From Flavobacteriales bacterium 34_180_T64 (GTDB taxonomy: Bacteria > Bacteroidota > Bacteroidia > Flavobacteriales > Flavobacteriaceae): a DNA stretch of 64,000 bases. Below are positions 53,546 through 61,432 of this stretch, in pieces. Position 1 is the stretch's first letter, and every line of letters starts with the position of its first letter. Location of the stretch: positions 1 through 64,000 of the forward strand of contig MAAR01000006.1 in assembly GCA_002162765.1 (NCBI GenBank), read 5' to 3'. The notes under the pieces were generated by a model. It was not told the origin of the DNA and did not search any database. It was given only the letters and a program-made list of their open reading frames with translations. The translations under genes and the position numbers were made by a program.

Positions 53546-54041
53546 AACTATGTGTATTAGTTAATTTTTCTCTTATTGTTTTTCTAGCTCTTGATAATGA
53601 TACTCTAATTGCTGTTTCGTTCATATCTAACATTTTCGCAATCTCTTCAAAATCGTATTCTTCTATATCTCTAAGCTGTAATATTATTTTTTGTTGTTCT
53701 GGCAATTCCTCAATTATTTTTGAAACCCAATCTACACTGTCATTCGCTTCAACTTGTTTCTGTAAAGACGTATTATTGTCTTGATAATTACTGTGAACAA
53801 TTTTTAAATTCTGTGCCTGTTTTGATTTTAATCGATCCAAACAAAAATTCTTCGTCATTGTCATTGAAAACGCTTCTACATTTTTGTATTCAGCAATTTT
53901 CTGCTTGTTATTCCACAGTTTCATTAAAATCTCTTGTGTAGCATCTTCAGCTTCTTCCTTAGAAACTAAGAGTCTTTTTGCTAGCCTAAAGACTTTATCC
54001 TTAAAAGGCATTACTAATTTTACAAAATCAGTCTGTGTCAT
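53532..54041 (-). CDS. ECF-type RNA polymerase sigma factor
   Basis: Sigma-70-family factor of 169 residues. Region 2 is 'KLVMPFKDKVFRLAKRLLVSKEEAEDATQEILMKLW' and region 4 'LPEQQKIILQLRDIEEYDFEEIAKMLDMNETAIRVSLSRARKTIREKL'. It is first in an operon with an antisigma-like protein and two DUF4252 proteins. Its upstream region has GTAAC-N16-CGTC (54093-54117 on the minus strand), which resembles ECF promoters and suggests autoregulation. Confidence 0.93.
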   Translation of the reverse strand: MTQTDFVKLVMPFKDKVFRLAKRLLVSKEEAEDATQEILMKLWNNKQKIAEYKNVEAFSMTMTKNFCLDRLKSKQAQNLKIVHSNYQDNNTSLQKQVEANDSVDWVSKIIEELPEQQKIILQLRDIEEYDFEEIAKMLDMNETAIRVSLSRARKTIREKLTNTHSYGIK

Positions 54042-54092
54042 TATTTGGTTGTTAGTATAAAAACAGTTTGGTTATCCTGTTTCTATCATTAC

Positions 54093-54117
54093 GACGATAC
54101 TCTTCTATTTTTGTTAC
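54093..54117 (-). promoter_or_regulatory. Candidate autoregulated ECF promoter
   Basis: On the minus strand GTAAC, 16 bp and CGTC, the AAC/CGT pairing of ECF sigma promoters, about 52 bp before the sigma ATG. No good housekeeping TANNTTTG element was seen nearby. Confidence 0.45.
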
Positions 54118-54211
54118 AATTAATTTTTAATTTACAATATTGTAAGTAAATTTATAGTTTAATAGACCAATTATATATTGGGCTAACCACAAAAAAGAAA
54201 AATTAAATCCT

Positions 54212-55657
54212 ATGAAAATTTTAAAATATAGTCTTCTAGCTATTGTACTTCTTAGTACAATAAGTTGCTTTGAAGATAGAGATGACAATGGCATACTGGC
54301 AAGTGATATCAGCGATTTTGTCTGGAAAGGCATGAATGTCTTTTATGTTTACAAAGACAATGTTCCCGATTTAGCTAATGATCGGTTTTCATCAAATAGC
54401 GAATATGGTAGCTATTTAAATAGTTTCTCTGCTCCCGAAGATTTATTTGAAAGTGTCATATATGCCAGAGAAACAGTAGACCGTTATAGTATTATTCTTG
54501 ATGATTATATTGCATTTGAATTACTTTTAGAAGGATTTAGTAAAGGAAATGGTTTACGCTATTACTCTTTTGCTAATCCGCAAAACTCCTCAGAACGTTT
54601 ACTCGTTATTAGACAAGTAATCCCTAGTAGCCCAGGAGATGACCTTAATTTACAGCGTGGACAATTTTACAATCAAATTGATGGAGTCACCCTTACAGCT
54701 GATAATATATCTGGTTTATTAAGTTCCGATACCTATACATTGCATGAAGTTGATCATATGGACAATGGAACACCGGAAACAACCGATGACTCTTTTGTTT
54801 CTAATGGAACTACCGTTTCAATAACTAAAGCGACATATAATGAAAATCCAGTTCATGGCGCTTCCATTATTGATCTAGATGGTGAAAACCTAGGCTATTT
54901 AAATTATAACTTCTTTAATGCAAGTTATAACACGCAATTAAATAATGCTTTTGGCTTATTTCAAAGTAACAACATACAACATTTGGTTATCGATTTAAGA
55001 TACAATCCAGGTGGAAAAATTAATACTGCTACCTTATTAGGGAGTATGGTTACGGGTCAACACAATGGAGAATTATTTGCGAGATTAGTTTATAACAGCG
55101 AATTACAAAATTCGAATACTGATTATAATTTTACCAATAGTTTTGATGGATCTACTATCAATAGCTTAAGTCTAGAAAAGGTATACGTACTGACTACAGG
55201 AAGTTCAGCTTCTGCTAGCGAGATGATCATAAATAGTTTACGGCCTTATATTGAAGTTGTTCAAATTGGTAGTATTACAGAGGGAAAGTCTCAAGCTTCT
55301 GGTACCATTTATGATTCATCAGATTTTGGTAAAACAGGTGCTAATCCAAATCACACGTATGCACTTCAACCTTTAATTGCAATCACTCAAAATAAAAACG
55401 GCAATTCGGTAGACTCTAATGGACTTATTCCGGATATAGCATTAACAGAATCCGTGTATAACCTAGGTCTGTTTGGAGATGTAAGCGAACCTTATCTAGC
55501 TGCGGCTATTGCAGACATACAAGGCATTGGCAGAATGGCTCCACCAACTGAATTGGTTCCATTTAAAAATGAAACTAGAACGCATAAGTTTAAAAATCGA
55601 ATGTATATCGATGAAGATTCGGCACCTCGAGAATTTAGAAAACAGCATTTTGATTAA
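54212..55657 (+). CDS. S41-family peptidase (lipoprotein, CtpA-like)
   Basis: Serine protease of 481 residues with a lipoprotein signal ('LAIVLLSTISCFED', Cys ~19). A PDZ-like segment ('VIPSSPGDDLNLQRGQFYNQIDGVTLT', ~130-160) precedes the catalytic domain: 'HLVIDLRYNPGGKINTATLLGSMV', nucleophile Ser in 'LTTGSSASASEMIINSL' and Lys in 'GSITEGKSQAS'. The Ser-Lys dyad is complete. It is anchored in the periplasm or on the surface and trims proteins. Single gene with a strong terminator. Confidence 0.93.
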   Translation: MKILKYSLLAIVLLSTISCFEDRDDNGILASDISDFVWKGMNVFYVYKDNVPDLANDRFSSNSEYGSYLNSFSAPEDLFESVIYARETVDRYSIILDDYIAFELLLEGFSKGNGLRYYSFANPQNSSERLLVIRQVIPSSPGDDLNLQRGQFYNQIDGVTLTADNISGLLSSDTYTLHEVDHMDNGTPETTDDSFVSNGTTVSITKATYNENPVHGASIIDLDGENLGYLNYNFFNASYNTQLNNAFGLFQSNNIQHLVIDLRYNPGGKINTATLLGSMVTGQHNGELFARLVYNSELQNSNTDYNFTNSFDGSTINSLSLEKVYVLTTGSSASASEMIINSLRPYIEVVQIGSITEGKSQASGTIYDSSDFGKTGANPNHTYALQPLIAITQNKNGNSVDSNGLIPDIALTESVYNLGLFGDVSEPYLAAAIADIQGIGRMAPPTELVPFKNETRTHKFKNRMYIDEDSAPREFRKQHFD

Positions 55658-55659
55658 AT

Positions 55660-55691
55660 AAAAAAAGCCGCTCAATGAGCGGCTTTTTTTT
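55660..55691. terminator. Bidirectional terminator (GCCGCTC hairpin, second copy)
   Basis: GCCGCTC/GAGCGGC stem around AAT, flanked by A and T runs, between the convergent S41 peptidase and btuB-like genes. The stem is the same as in the terminator at 11661-11699. Confidence 0.9.
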
Positions 55692-55693
55692 AT

Positions 55694-57625
55694 TTATAAG
55701 TTCAGATTAAATCCAATGTTTATATTTCGGCCTTTTGTATTATATCCAAAAAGTTCTTGATACTCTTCATTTAATACATTAGAAAGCGAAGCAAAGATTG
55801 TCATTTTTTGCTTTACTATTTTATGACTTATATAAAAATCTATCAGACTATAACTGTCTAAAACAATCTCATCATTAGTAAACGTTGTACTATTAAAAAC
55901 AGCATCTGTACGTTCGTCATTAAACTGATAATTCAAACTAAGAAATGTGTTCTCACAGGCTTGATAATCCAATCTTAAATTGGCTTTTAATTCAGGGATT
56001 CTCAATTTCAAATCCTCTTCCACTTTAGTATAGGTCAAATTTGCATTCAAATTAAGATCCTTGGACAGTTTATAATCTGCTGTAAACTCTATTCCACTTG
56101 CCGTAAAGGATTCATTAACATTATCATACTGGAATACGAATCCTCCTAAATCTACAAAATCGATAAAATTGGTTTCATTTCTATTAAAGTACACCACACT
56201 AAAAGTAGCGCTGTCTTTAATATTAACTTCCACTCCTACTTCTATAGTCTCATTTTCTTCAGGCTGTAAATCAGCATTTCCGTAAGTGGGTTCAAACAGT
56301 TGATATAGAGATGGTGTTATATAGGCTGTACTGAAACTTGTAATCCCTTTTATATAACCAAAATCCAGGTCTTTTTTAAATGAAGGATTTATACTGTATA
56401 CCACATGAGATCCATATTCCGAATGATTATTTAATCGCATTCCAGCATTGATATGTAATCCAAAGTTTGACGCGTAAACTACATTCGCATAAGGATCTAC
56501 AATTGATAAATTTGCAGTTTCCGGATGTATACTTTGTTCAAGATTTGAACTCCCAAATGGAATTGTAAAACTTTCCATGTCATCTTCTTTTACATTCACC
56601 CCTAAAACTGTGTAGAATGTATCATTAAAATTATAGCGATTAAAAATATCAATGGTATAACTATCTGCATTAAATTGAGAAGGAAAACTCGATTGAATAT
56701 CGCGTTCAATAGAATTATAAGACGCATTTAAAGAAAGGCTTCCATTATTGTATGTATACTCTGAAGCAAGCCCAATACCATATTGATCTGACTTTGATAC
56801 ATTATCGGCATCAGCAAACATAAAGCCATCGTCAAAATCTGCTTTAAGCTTATCAAAGCTTGCATACGCATTAACTTTAAAAGCATTTGAAGCTCTATAT
56901 CCTATTTTCAGGTTTCCATTAATACTATTGAAAGCATCAGATTCTGTACCATTGGATACAGCGGAAAACCCATTAGTATATTGATGCCCAAAACTTGCTA
57001 AATAATTAAATTGATTTAACGTTCCATTTAATGAAACCGCATTATTGAAATTTTTAATTGAATACTTACTATCATTTTGTGTTTGATTTGTACCCAATAC
57101 ACTCCTGAAATTAGCTGCAACTTTATCTTTTTGTGCCTTTTTTAGAATTATATTAATTACAGCCGTTGCAGCTCCTGAACCGTATAATGTACTTGCAGCG
57201 CCTTTTAATATTTCGATAGATTCTACTTGGTCAGCATTTAACAATCTCAAATCATAATCGTTTGCAATCTGAGATGCATCGCTAACGGCAATACCATCAA
57301 TCAATACTAAAACCTGTCGGTTACGGCCACCTCTAATAAAATAACTTAAGTTTTGACCAGCATTACTTTTAGTTCCGTTAATTTCAATACCAGCAGTTCT
57401 GTTAATGATATCGGCAATTGATTTACCTTGCAAATGCTGTAATTCCTTTTGTGTGATTTTGGTAATAACCTTACCTGAATTTTCACGTTTCAATTTAAAT
57501 TTCGAATCTGTAATAACAACTTCATCTAACTGTTCAACTGCAGTTGAATCGATTGACTGTTGCGCAAATCCAAAAAAAGATATACTAAAGCATAGCATAC
57601 CAAAAACTTGTGTTTTTGTTTTCAT
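55694..57625 (-). CDS. btuB: TonB-dependent cobalamin receptor, BtuB-like
   Basis: Outer-membrane receptor of 643 residues. The signal peptide ends '...FGFAQQ'. The TonB-box/plug region runs from 'LDEVVITDSKFKLKRENSG' (~33-51), through 'SIADIINRTAGIEINGTKSNAGQNLSYFIRGGRNRQVLVLIDGIAVSD', to 'LLNADQVESIEILKGAASTLYGSGAATAVINI'. The 22-strand barrel ends 'GRNINIGFNLNL'. There is no CarboxypepD_reg domain. The assignment to B12 rests on the cobalamin riboswitch in its leader and the divergent btuF-C-D genes, more than on the receptor sequence itself. Confidence 0.92.
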   Translation of the reverse strand: MKTKTQVFGMLCFSISFFGFAQQSIDSTAVEQLDEVVITDSKFKLKRENSGKVITKITQKELQHLQGKSIADIINRTAGIEINGTKSNAGQNLSYFIRGGRNRQVLVLIDGIAVSDASQIANDYDLRLLNADQVESIEILKGAASTLYGSGAATAVINIILKKAQKDKVAANFRSVLGTNQTQNDSKYSIKNFNNAVSLNGTLNQFNYLASFGHQYTNGFSAVSNGTESDAFNSINGNLKIGYRASNAFKVNAYASFDKLKADFDDGFMFADADNVSKSDQYGIGLASEYTYNNGSLSLNASYNSIERDIQSSFPSQFNADSYTIDIFNRYNFNDTFYTVLGVNVKEDDMESFTIPFGSSNLEQSIHPETANLSIVDPYANVVYASNFGLHINAGMRLNNHSEYGSHVVYSINPSFKKDLDFGYIKGITSFSTAYITPSLYQLFEPTYGNADLQPEENETIEVGVEVNIKDSATFSVVYFNRNETNFIDFVDLGGFVFQYDNVNESFTASGIEFTADYKLSKDLNLNANLTYTKVEEDLKLRIPELKANLRLDYQACENTFLSLNYQFNDERTDAVFNSTTFTNDEIVLDSYSLIDFYISHKIVKQKMTIFASLSNVLNEEYQELFGYNTKGRNINIGFNLNL

Positions 57626-57867
57626 TTTAATTTAATTACTCGAGAATCGTATGGACTATCATACCTATGTTATTCATAAATTAAATTAACCTTAATAAAA
57701 CCAATCTTTTTCATTTATACTTTAACATAAAAATATATCGTAGCTAAAGCTATGCTAGACTTTTCTTTTTTGTCTAAATAAAAAATTTCAAATTTTCTTT
57801 ACAGCGAATTTAATTGATGACTAACATCAACTTTTATCCCGAAAGTTTGACTTATTTGTTTTGAATA
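57626..57867. other. Leader between btuB and its riboswitch
   Basis: About 240 AT-rich bases with no gene. On the minus strand a hairpin AACTTT-CGGGATA-AAAGTT (~57838-57856) follows the aptamer at once and may belong to the expression platform. Confidence 0.5.
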
Positions 57868-58105
57868 TGGCAGGTCTCCTGACTTGCGTCTCCGTGTTGG
57901 TCTTCCCAGTAAATACCAGTGACTTGAAGTTTAACACGAAGCATAATAGCTTACAGTTGCGGGAACAGCTCAAGAATGAAGATTAACGATTTTTGATTTT
58001 TGATTTTTTGAACTCTTAATTCACATATCATCAATCTACAATCACCAATCTTTTCACTTGATTCCCTTTTAATCCATTCTATATAATTGAATGGAACCAA
58101 AATTC
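57868..58105 (-). ncRNA. Cobalamin riboswitch upstream of btuB
   Basis: Read on the minus strand, the conserved parts come in the right order: AAAAGGGAATCAAGTGAAAA (58051-58070), GAGCTGTTCCCGCAACTGTAA-type core (57951-57971), GTCACTGG (57916-57923) and the B12 box around GTCAGGAGACCTGCC (57869-57883). A ~80-nt AT-rich variable arm lies between the first two. It senses adenosyl- or methylcobalamin and should shut off btuB when B12 is plentiful. Confidence 0.93.
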
Positions 58106-58109
58106 GCTG

Positions 58110-58117
58110 CAAATGTA
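58110..58117 (-). promoter_or_regulatory. -7 element of the riboswitch-btuB transcript
   Basis: TACATTTG on the minus strand fits TANNTTTG and sits a few bases upstream of the aptamer. No clear -33 element was identified. Confidence 0.45.
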
Positions 58118-58147
58118 GATTCTTTTTTAGTTTAGAACTAAAGAATT

Positions 58148-58255
58148 TTATTTTTTCTGATTGAGTTTATAAATAAGAAATATGAAACCAACTAAAAAAT
58201 GAAGTATTATGATTCCAGCTACTATATATATTGTTAAATTTGAACCGTTACGCAT
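58148..58255 (-). CDS. Tiny single-helix membrane protein (35 aa)
   Basis: ATG at 58255 to TAA at 58148 gives 35 residues, 'MRNGSNLTIYIVAGIIILH' at the start and a single membrane helix up to 'FIFLIYKLNQKK'. Positive charges at the C-terminus predict an N-out orientation. It lies between the riboswitch and the divergent btuF, and is transcribed towards btuB. The same frame stays open upstream of the ATG into btuF, but that part is antisense. No family recognised; it could assist B12 transport or be unrelated. Confidence 0.5.
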   Translation of the reverse strand: MRNGSNLTIYIVAGIIILHFLVGFIFLIYKLNQKK

Positions 58256-58307
58256 CGTCTGAATTTTTAATAAATTTAGTTGAATTGATACACTTATAAA
58301 GTTACAT

Positions 58308-59465
58308 ATGTTACATATCAGATCTGTTTTCGCTTTACTTTGCAGCACGACTTTATTTTTTAGTTGTATTGAAGACAAGCAACTCAAAAGTCAGCTTCCT
58401 CCTGCAATTGTAAAACAACATGTTAACACCTATGCCAAAGGATTTAAAATATTCAATCATGAATTCAATACCATTTTAAAAATTAAGAATCCGTGGCCAA
58501 ATGCCGAACGCTCCTATCAATTTCTATTATTAACTAAAGAGCAAGCGGCAAGTACAGAGCTGAAAAAAGGTGAGTTTGACGGTATCATTATTACACCTGT
58601 TGAAAAAATAGTTGTGACATCTACAACGCATATTCCTGCCTTAGAACTATTAGGAGTTGAGCAAACTTTAGTGGGCTTTCCAGGTTCGGATTATATTTCT
58701 TCTGAAAAGACGCGACATAGAATAGAAAAGGGACTCGTTAGAGAACTCGGTAAAAATGAAGGTATAAACACGGAAGTACTTCTTGAATTACAACCTGATG
58801 TTGTTGTTGGTTTTGGTGTTGATGGTACATCTAAATCATTAAATACAATTAAAACCTCAGGCATTCCAGTAATTTATAATGGTGATTGGGTCGAAACTTC
58901 GCCATTAGCAAAAGCAGAATGGATAAAGTTTTTTGGTGTATTGTATGGAAAAGAAAAACGAGCAGATTCAATTTTCAGACACATAGAAACAGATTATATT
59001 AATGCAAAAAAATTAGCATTGCATATCGAGAATAGACCAACAGTTTTGAGTGGCGCAATGCATAAAGACATTTGGTATTTACCATCTGGAACTAGCCCGG
59101 AAGCTCAAATTTTAAAAGACGCTAATGTTAATTACTTATGGAGTGATACTACTGCAAGTGGTAGTTTAGCCTTGAGTTTTGAGACCGTATATGAAAAGGC
59201 TAAGCAGGCCGAGATTTGGTTAAGTCCTTCCTATTATTCCAGCTATGATGATTTAGAAAAAGCCAATCAACACTATTTAAAATTTGACGCTTTTCAAAAT
59301 AAAATGGTGTACACATTTTCCAATACTACAGGAGCATCTGGAGGTGTCTTATATTATGAATTAGGCATGGCAAGACCAGATTTAGTTCTCAAAGACATTA
59401 TTAAAGTGTGTCATCCTAAATTATTAGAAAATTACCAACCTTTCTTTTTTAAACCTTTAGAATAA
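58308..59465 (+). CDS. btuF: Cobalamin-binding ABC transporter lipoprotein, BtuF-like
   Basis: Substrate-binding protein of 385 residues with lipobox 'TLFFSCIED' (Cys ~20). Two lobes of class III type: 'IIITPVEKIVVTSTTHIPALELLGVEQTLVGFPGSDYISS' and 'LLELQPDVVVGFGVDG', and the C-terminal lobe with 'PTVLSGAMHKDIWYLPSGTSPEAQILKDANVNYLWSD'. It delivers ligand to the FecCD permease encoded directly behind it. The B12 assignment comes from the neighbouring riboswitch-controlled receptor; a haem or siderophore ligand would otherwise also fit. Confidence 0.88.
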   Translation: MLHIRSVFALLCSTTLFFSCIEDKQLKSQLPPAIVKQHVNTYAKGFKIFNHEFNTILKIKNPWPNAERSYQFLLLTKEQAASTELKKGEFDGIIITPVEKIVVTSTTHIPALELLGVEQTLVGFPGSDYISSEKTRHRIEKGLVRELGKNEGINTEVLLELQPDVVVGFGVDGTSKSLNTIKTSGIPVIYNGDWVETSPLAKAEWIKFFGVLYGKEKRADSIFRHIETDYINAKKLALHIENRPTVLSGAMHKDIWYLPSGTSPEAQILKDANVNYLWSDTTASGSLALSFETVYEKAKQAEIWLSPSYYSSYDDLEKANQHYLKFDAFQNKMVYTFSNTTGASGGVLYYELGMARPDLVLKDIIKVCHPKLLENYQPFFFKPLE

Positions 59466-60494
59466 TTGACACCATCAAGAACATATAGTCGCCCATTTAT
59501 AGCACTAATCATAGTTTTGATTATTTGCTTCTTTGGGAACATCAGTTTAGGTTCTGTCCAAATTCCATTTCAAGATGTTTTTAATAGTTTAATCGGTAAT
59601 TCGGATCATGAGTCTTGGCAGTATATAATTCAGAATTACAGGCTACCAAAGGCATTTACCGCTATTTTAGTTGGATCTGGATTAGGCATTTCTGGACTTT
59701 TAATGCAGACTTTATTTAGAAATCCATTGGCTGGACCATTTGTACTTGGAATAAGTTCTGGTGCCAGTTTAGGTGTTGCTTTAGTTATTTTGGGTTCTGG
59801 TCTATTTGGTGGCGTTTTAGCGTCTGTTTTAATTTCAAAATGGACTGTTGTTATTGCGGCTAGTGTAGGAAGTTTCTTGGTCTTATTGGCTGTCATGATT
59901 GTCTCCTCTAGAGTTAGAGACACCATGGCTATTCTAATTATTGGCTTGATGTTTGGGAGCATAACAGCCGCTGTAGTTAGTGTATTGTCTTATTTTAGTT
60001 CTGCCGAACAATTACAACAATATATATTTTGGGGCTTTGGGAGTCTCGGTAACCTCTCTTGGAATGAACTTCTAATATTTTTCGTCATTTACTGCTTCGG
60101 AATTTTAATGACTATCACTTCCATTAAAGCATTAAACACGTTTTTACTTGGTGAAAATTACGCAAAAAGCCTAGGCTTAAATATTAAACAAAGTCGATTT
60201 ATAATAATTATTGCAACTAGTTTATTAGCTGGTACCATAACTGCATTTGCAGGACCAATTGCATTTATTGGATTGGCAATACCTCATATGACCCGGCAAA
60301 TTTTTAATACTTCAAATCACAAAATCTTACTTCCTGCCGTATTCTTATTTGGAGCCATTGTGATGTTAATCTGCGATAGTATTGCCCAATTACCAACTAG
60401 CGATTACACCTTACCAATAAATGCCATAACGTCATTGATAGGTGCTCCTGTTGTAATTTGGTTATTGGTGAGACAACGAAAAATGATATTTTAG
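59466..60494 (+). CDS. btuC: FecCD-family ABC permease, BtuC-like
   Basis: Inner-membrane protein of 342 residues with about ten helices. Family landmarks are 'YRLPKAFTAILVGSGLGISGLLMQTLFRNPLAGPFVLGISSGASLG' and 'GTITAFAGPIAFIGLAIPHMTRQIF', the coupling helix contacting the ATPase. It starts with TTG immediately after the btuF stop codon; no ATG precedes the first helix, so TTG is the real start. It is followed directly by btuD (no gap). Confidence 0.93.
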   Translation: MTPSRTYSRPFIALIIVLIICFFGNISLGSVQIPFQDVFNSLIGNSDHESWQYIIQNYRLPKAFTAILVGSGLGISGLLMQTLFRNPLAGPFVLGISSGASLGVALVILGSGLFGGVLASVLISKWTVVIAASVGSFLVLLAVMIVSSRVRDTMAILIIGLMFGSITAAVVSVLSYFSSAEQLQQYIFWGFGSLGNLSWNELLIFFVIYCFGILMTITSIKALNTFLLGENYAKSLGLNIKQSRFIIIIATSLLAGTITAFAGPIAFIGLAIPHMTRQIFNTSNHKILLPAVFLFGAIVMLICDSIAQLPTSDYTLPINAITSLIGAPVVIWLLVRQRKMIF

Positions 60495-61289
60495 ATGACA
60501 CACAAAGACCAACATATCATTTTAAAAACAGAAGATCTTTCTATTGGTTATCAATCGAAAAAAACAAAAACGATTGTTGCTTCTCACATAAATTTGGAAT
60601 TAAATAAGGGAGAACTTATTGGTTTAGTTGGAGCCAATGGTATTGGAAAATCTACATTTCTAAGAACGCTAACTAATGTGCAAAATACGATTAGTGGCGA
60701 AATCCAAATCCACAATAAAAATTTATCGGACTTTAGCTCAAATGAATTGGCCAAAACAATGAGTTTAGTACTTACTGAACCCATCGCTTCGAAAAACTTA
60801 TCGGTTTTTGAATTGGTAGCTTTAGGAAGACAGCCTTACACCAATTGGGTTGGGAATTTAACAGCTACCGATGTAGCTATTATAAATCGAGCTTTAGAAC
60901 AAACTAATATTGTAGAATTAAAATCTAAAAATTGCTTTGAGCTCAGTGATGGTCAATTACAAAAAGTGATGATTGCAAGAGCATTAGCTCAGGATACTGA
61001 TTTAATTATTTTAGACGAACCAACGACTCACTTAGATATGTATCATAAGGCCTATATTCTTAAATTGCTGCAACGCTTAGTTAAAGAAACTCAAAAAACG
61101 ATTCTCTTTTCATCTCATGAAATTGATTTAGCGATTCAATTGTGTGATACAATGATCGTAATGACCAAGGAACATATTGTGTCAGATACGCCTAATAACT
61201 TAATTTCAAATGGTACTTTTGAAGTATTATTCCCCAATGATCTTATAGCTTTTGACAAAAACACAAAGAGTTTCAGAGTAAAGAAATAA
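60495..61289 (+). CDS. btuD: ABC transporter ATP-binding protein, BtuD-like
   Basis: Cytoplasmic ATPase of 264 residues. Walker A 'GANGIGKST' (~43-51), Q-loop region 'LVLTEP', signature 'LSDGQLQKV', Walker B 'DLIILDEPTTHLD' and H-loop 'LFSSHEIDLA' are all intact. The signature reads LSDGQ rather than LSGGQ, as in many FecE/BtuD-type proteins. Its ATG begins right after the btuC stop. An AT-only hairpin at 61334-61361 follows 45 bp downstream. Confidence 0.95.
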   Translation: MTHKDQHIILKTEDLSIGYQSKKTKTIVASHINLELNKGELIGLVGANGIGKSTFLRTLTNVQNTISGEIQIHNKNLSDFSSNELAKTMSLVLTEPIASKNLSVFELVALGRQPYTNWVGNLTATDVAIINRALEQTNIVELKSKNCFELSDGQLQKVMIARALAQDTDLIILDEPTTHLDMYHKAYILKLLQRLVKETQKTILFSSHEIDLAIQLCDTMIVMTKEHIVSDTPNNLISNGTFEVLFPNDLIAFDKNTKSFRVKK

Positions 61290-61333
61290 ACCATTTAACT
61301 ATAATTATTTCTTATGAGTCAACCTAAAAGCTT

Positions 61334-61361
61334 AATTATTAAATCACTATATTTAATAATT
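61334..61361. terminator. AT-rich hairpin after btuD
   Basis: Perfect 11-bp stem AATTATTAAAT/ATTTAATAATT with a CACTAT loop, nested in a weaker AAAAGC...GCTTTT pairing. It is stable only weakly, so a terminator role is tentative. Confidence 0.4.
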
Positions 61362-61432
61362 CAATATCAGGCTTTTAAAATATCCTCACCTTGTTAGAAG
61401 CTATTAACTTTATTAATCCTAAAGTAATTCTA

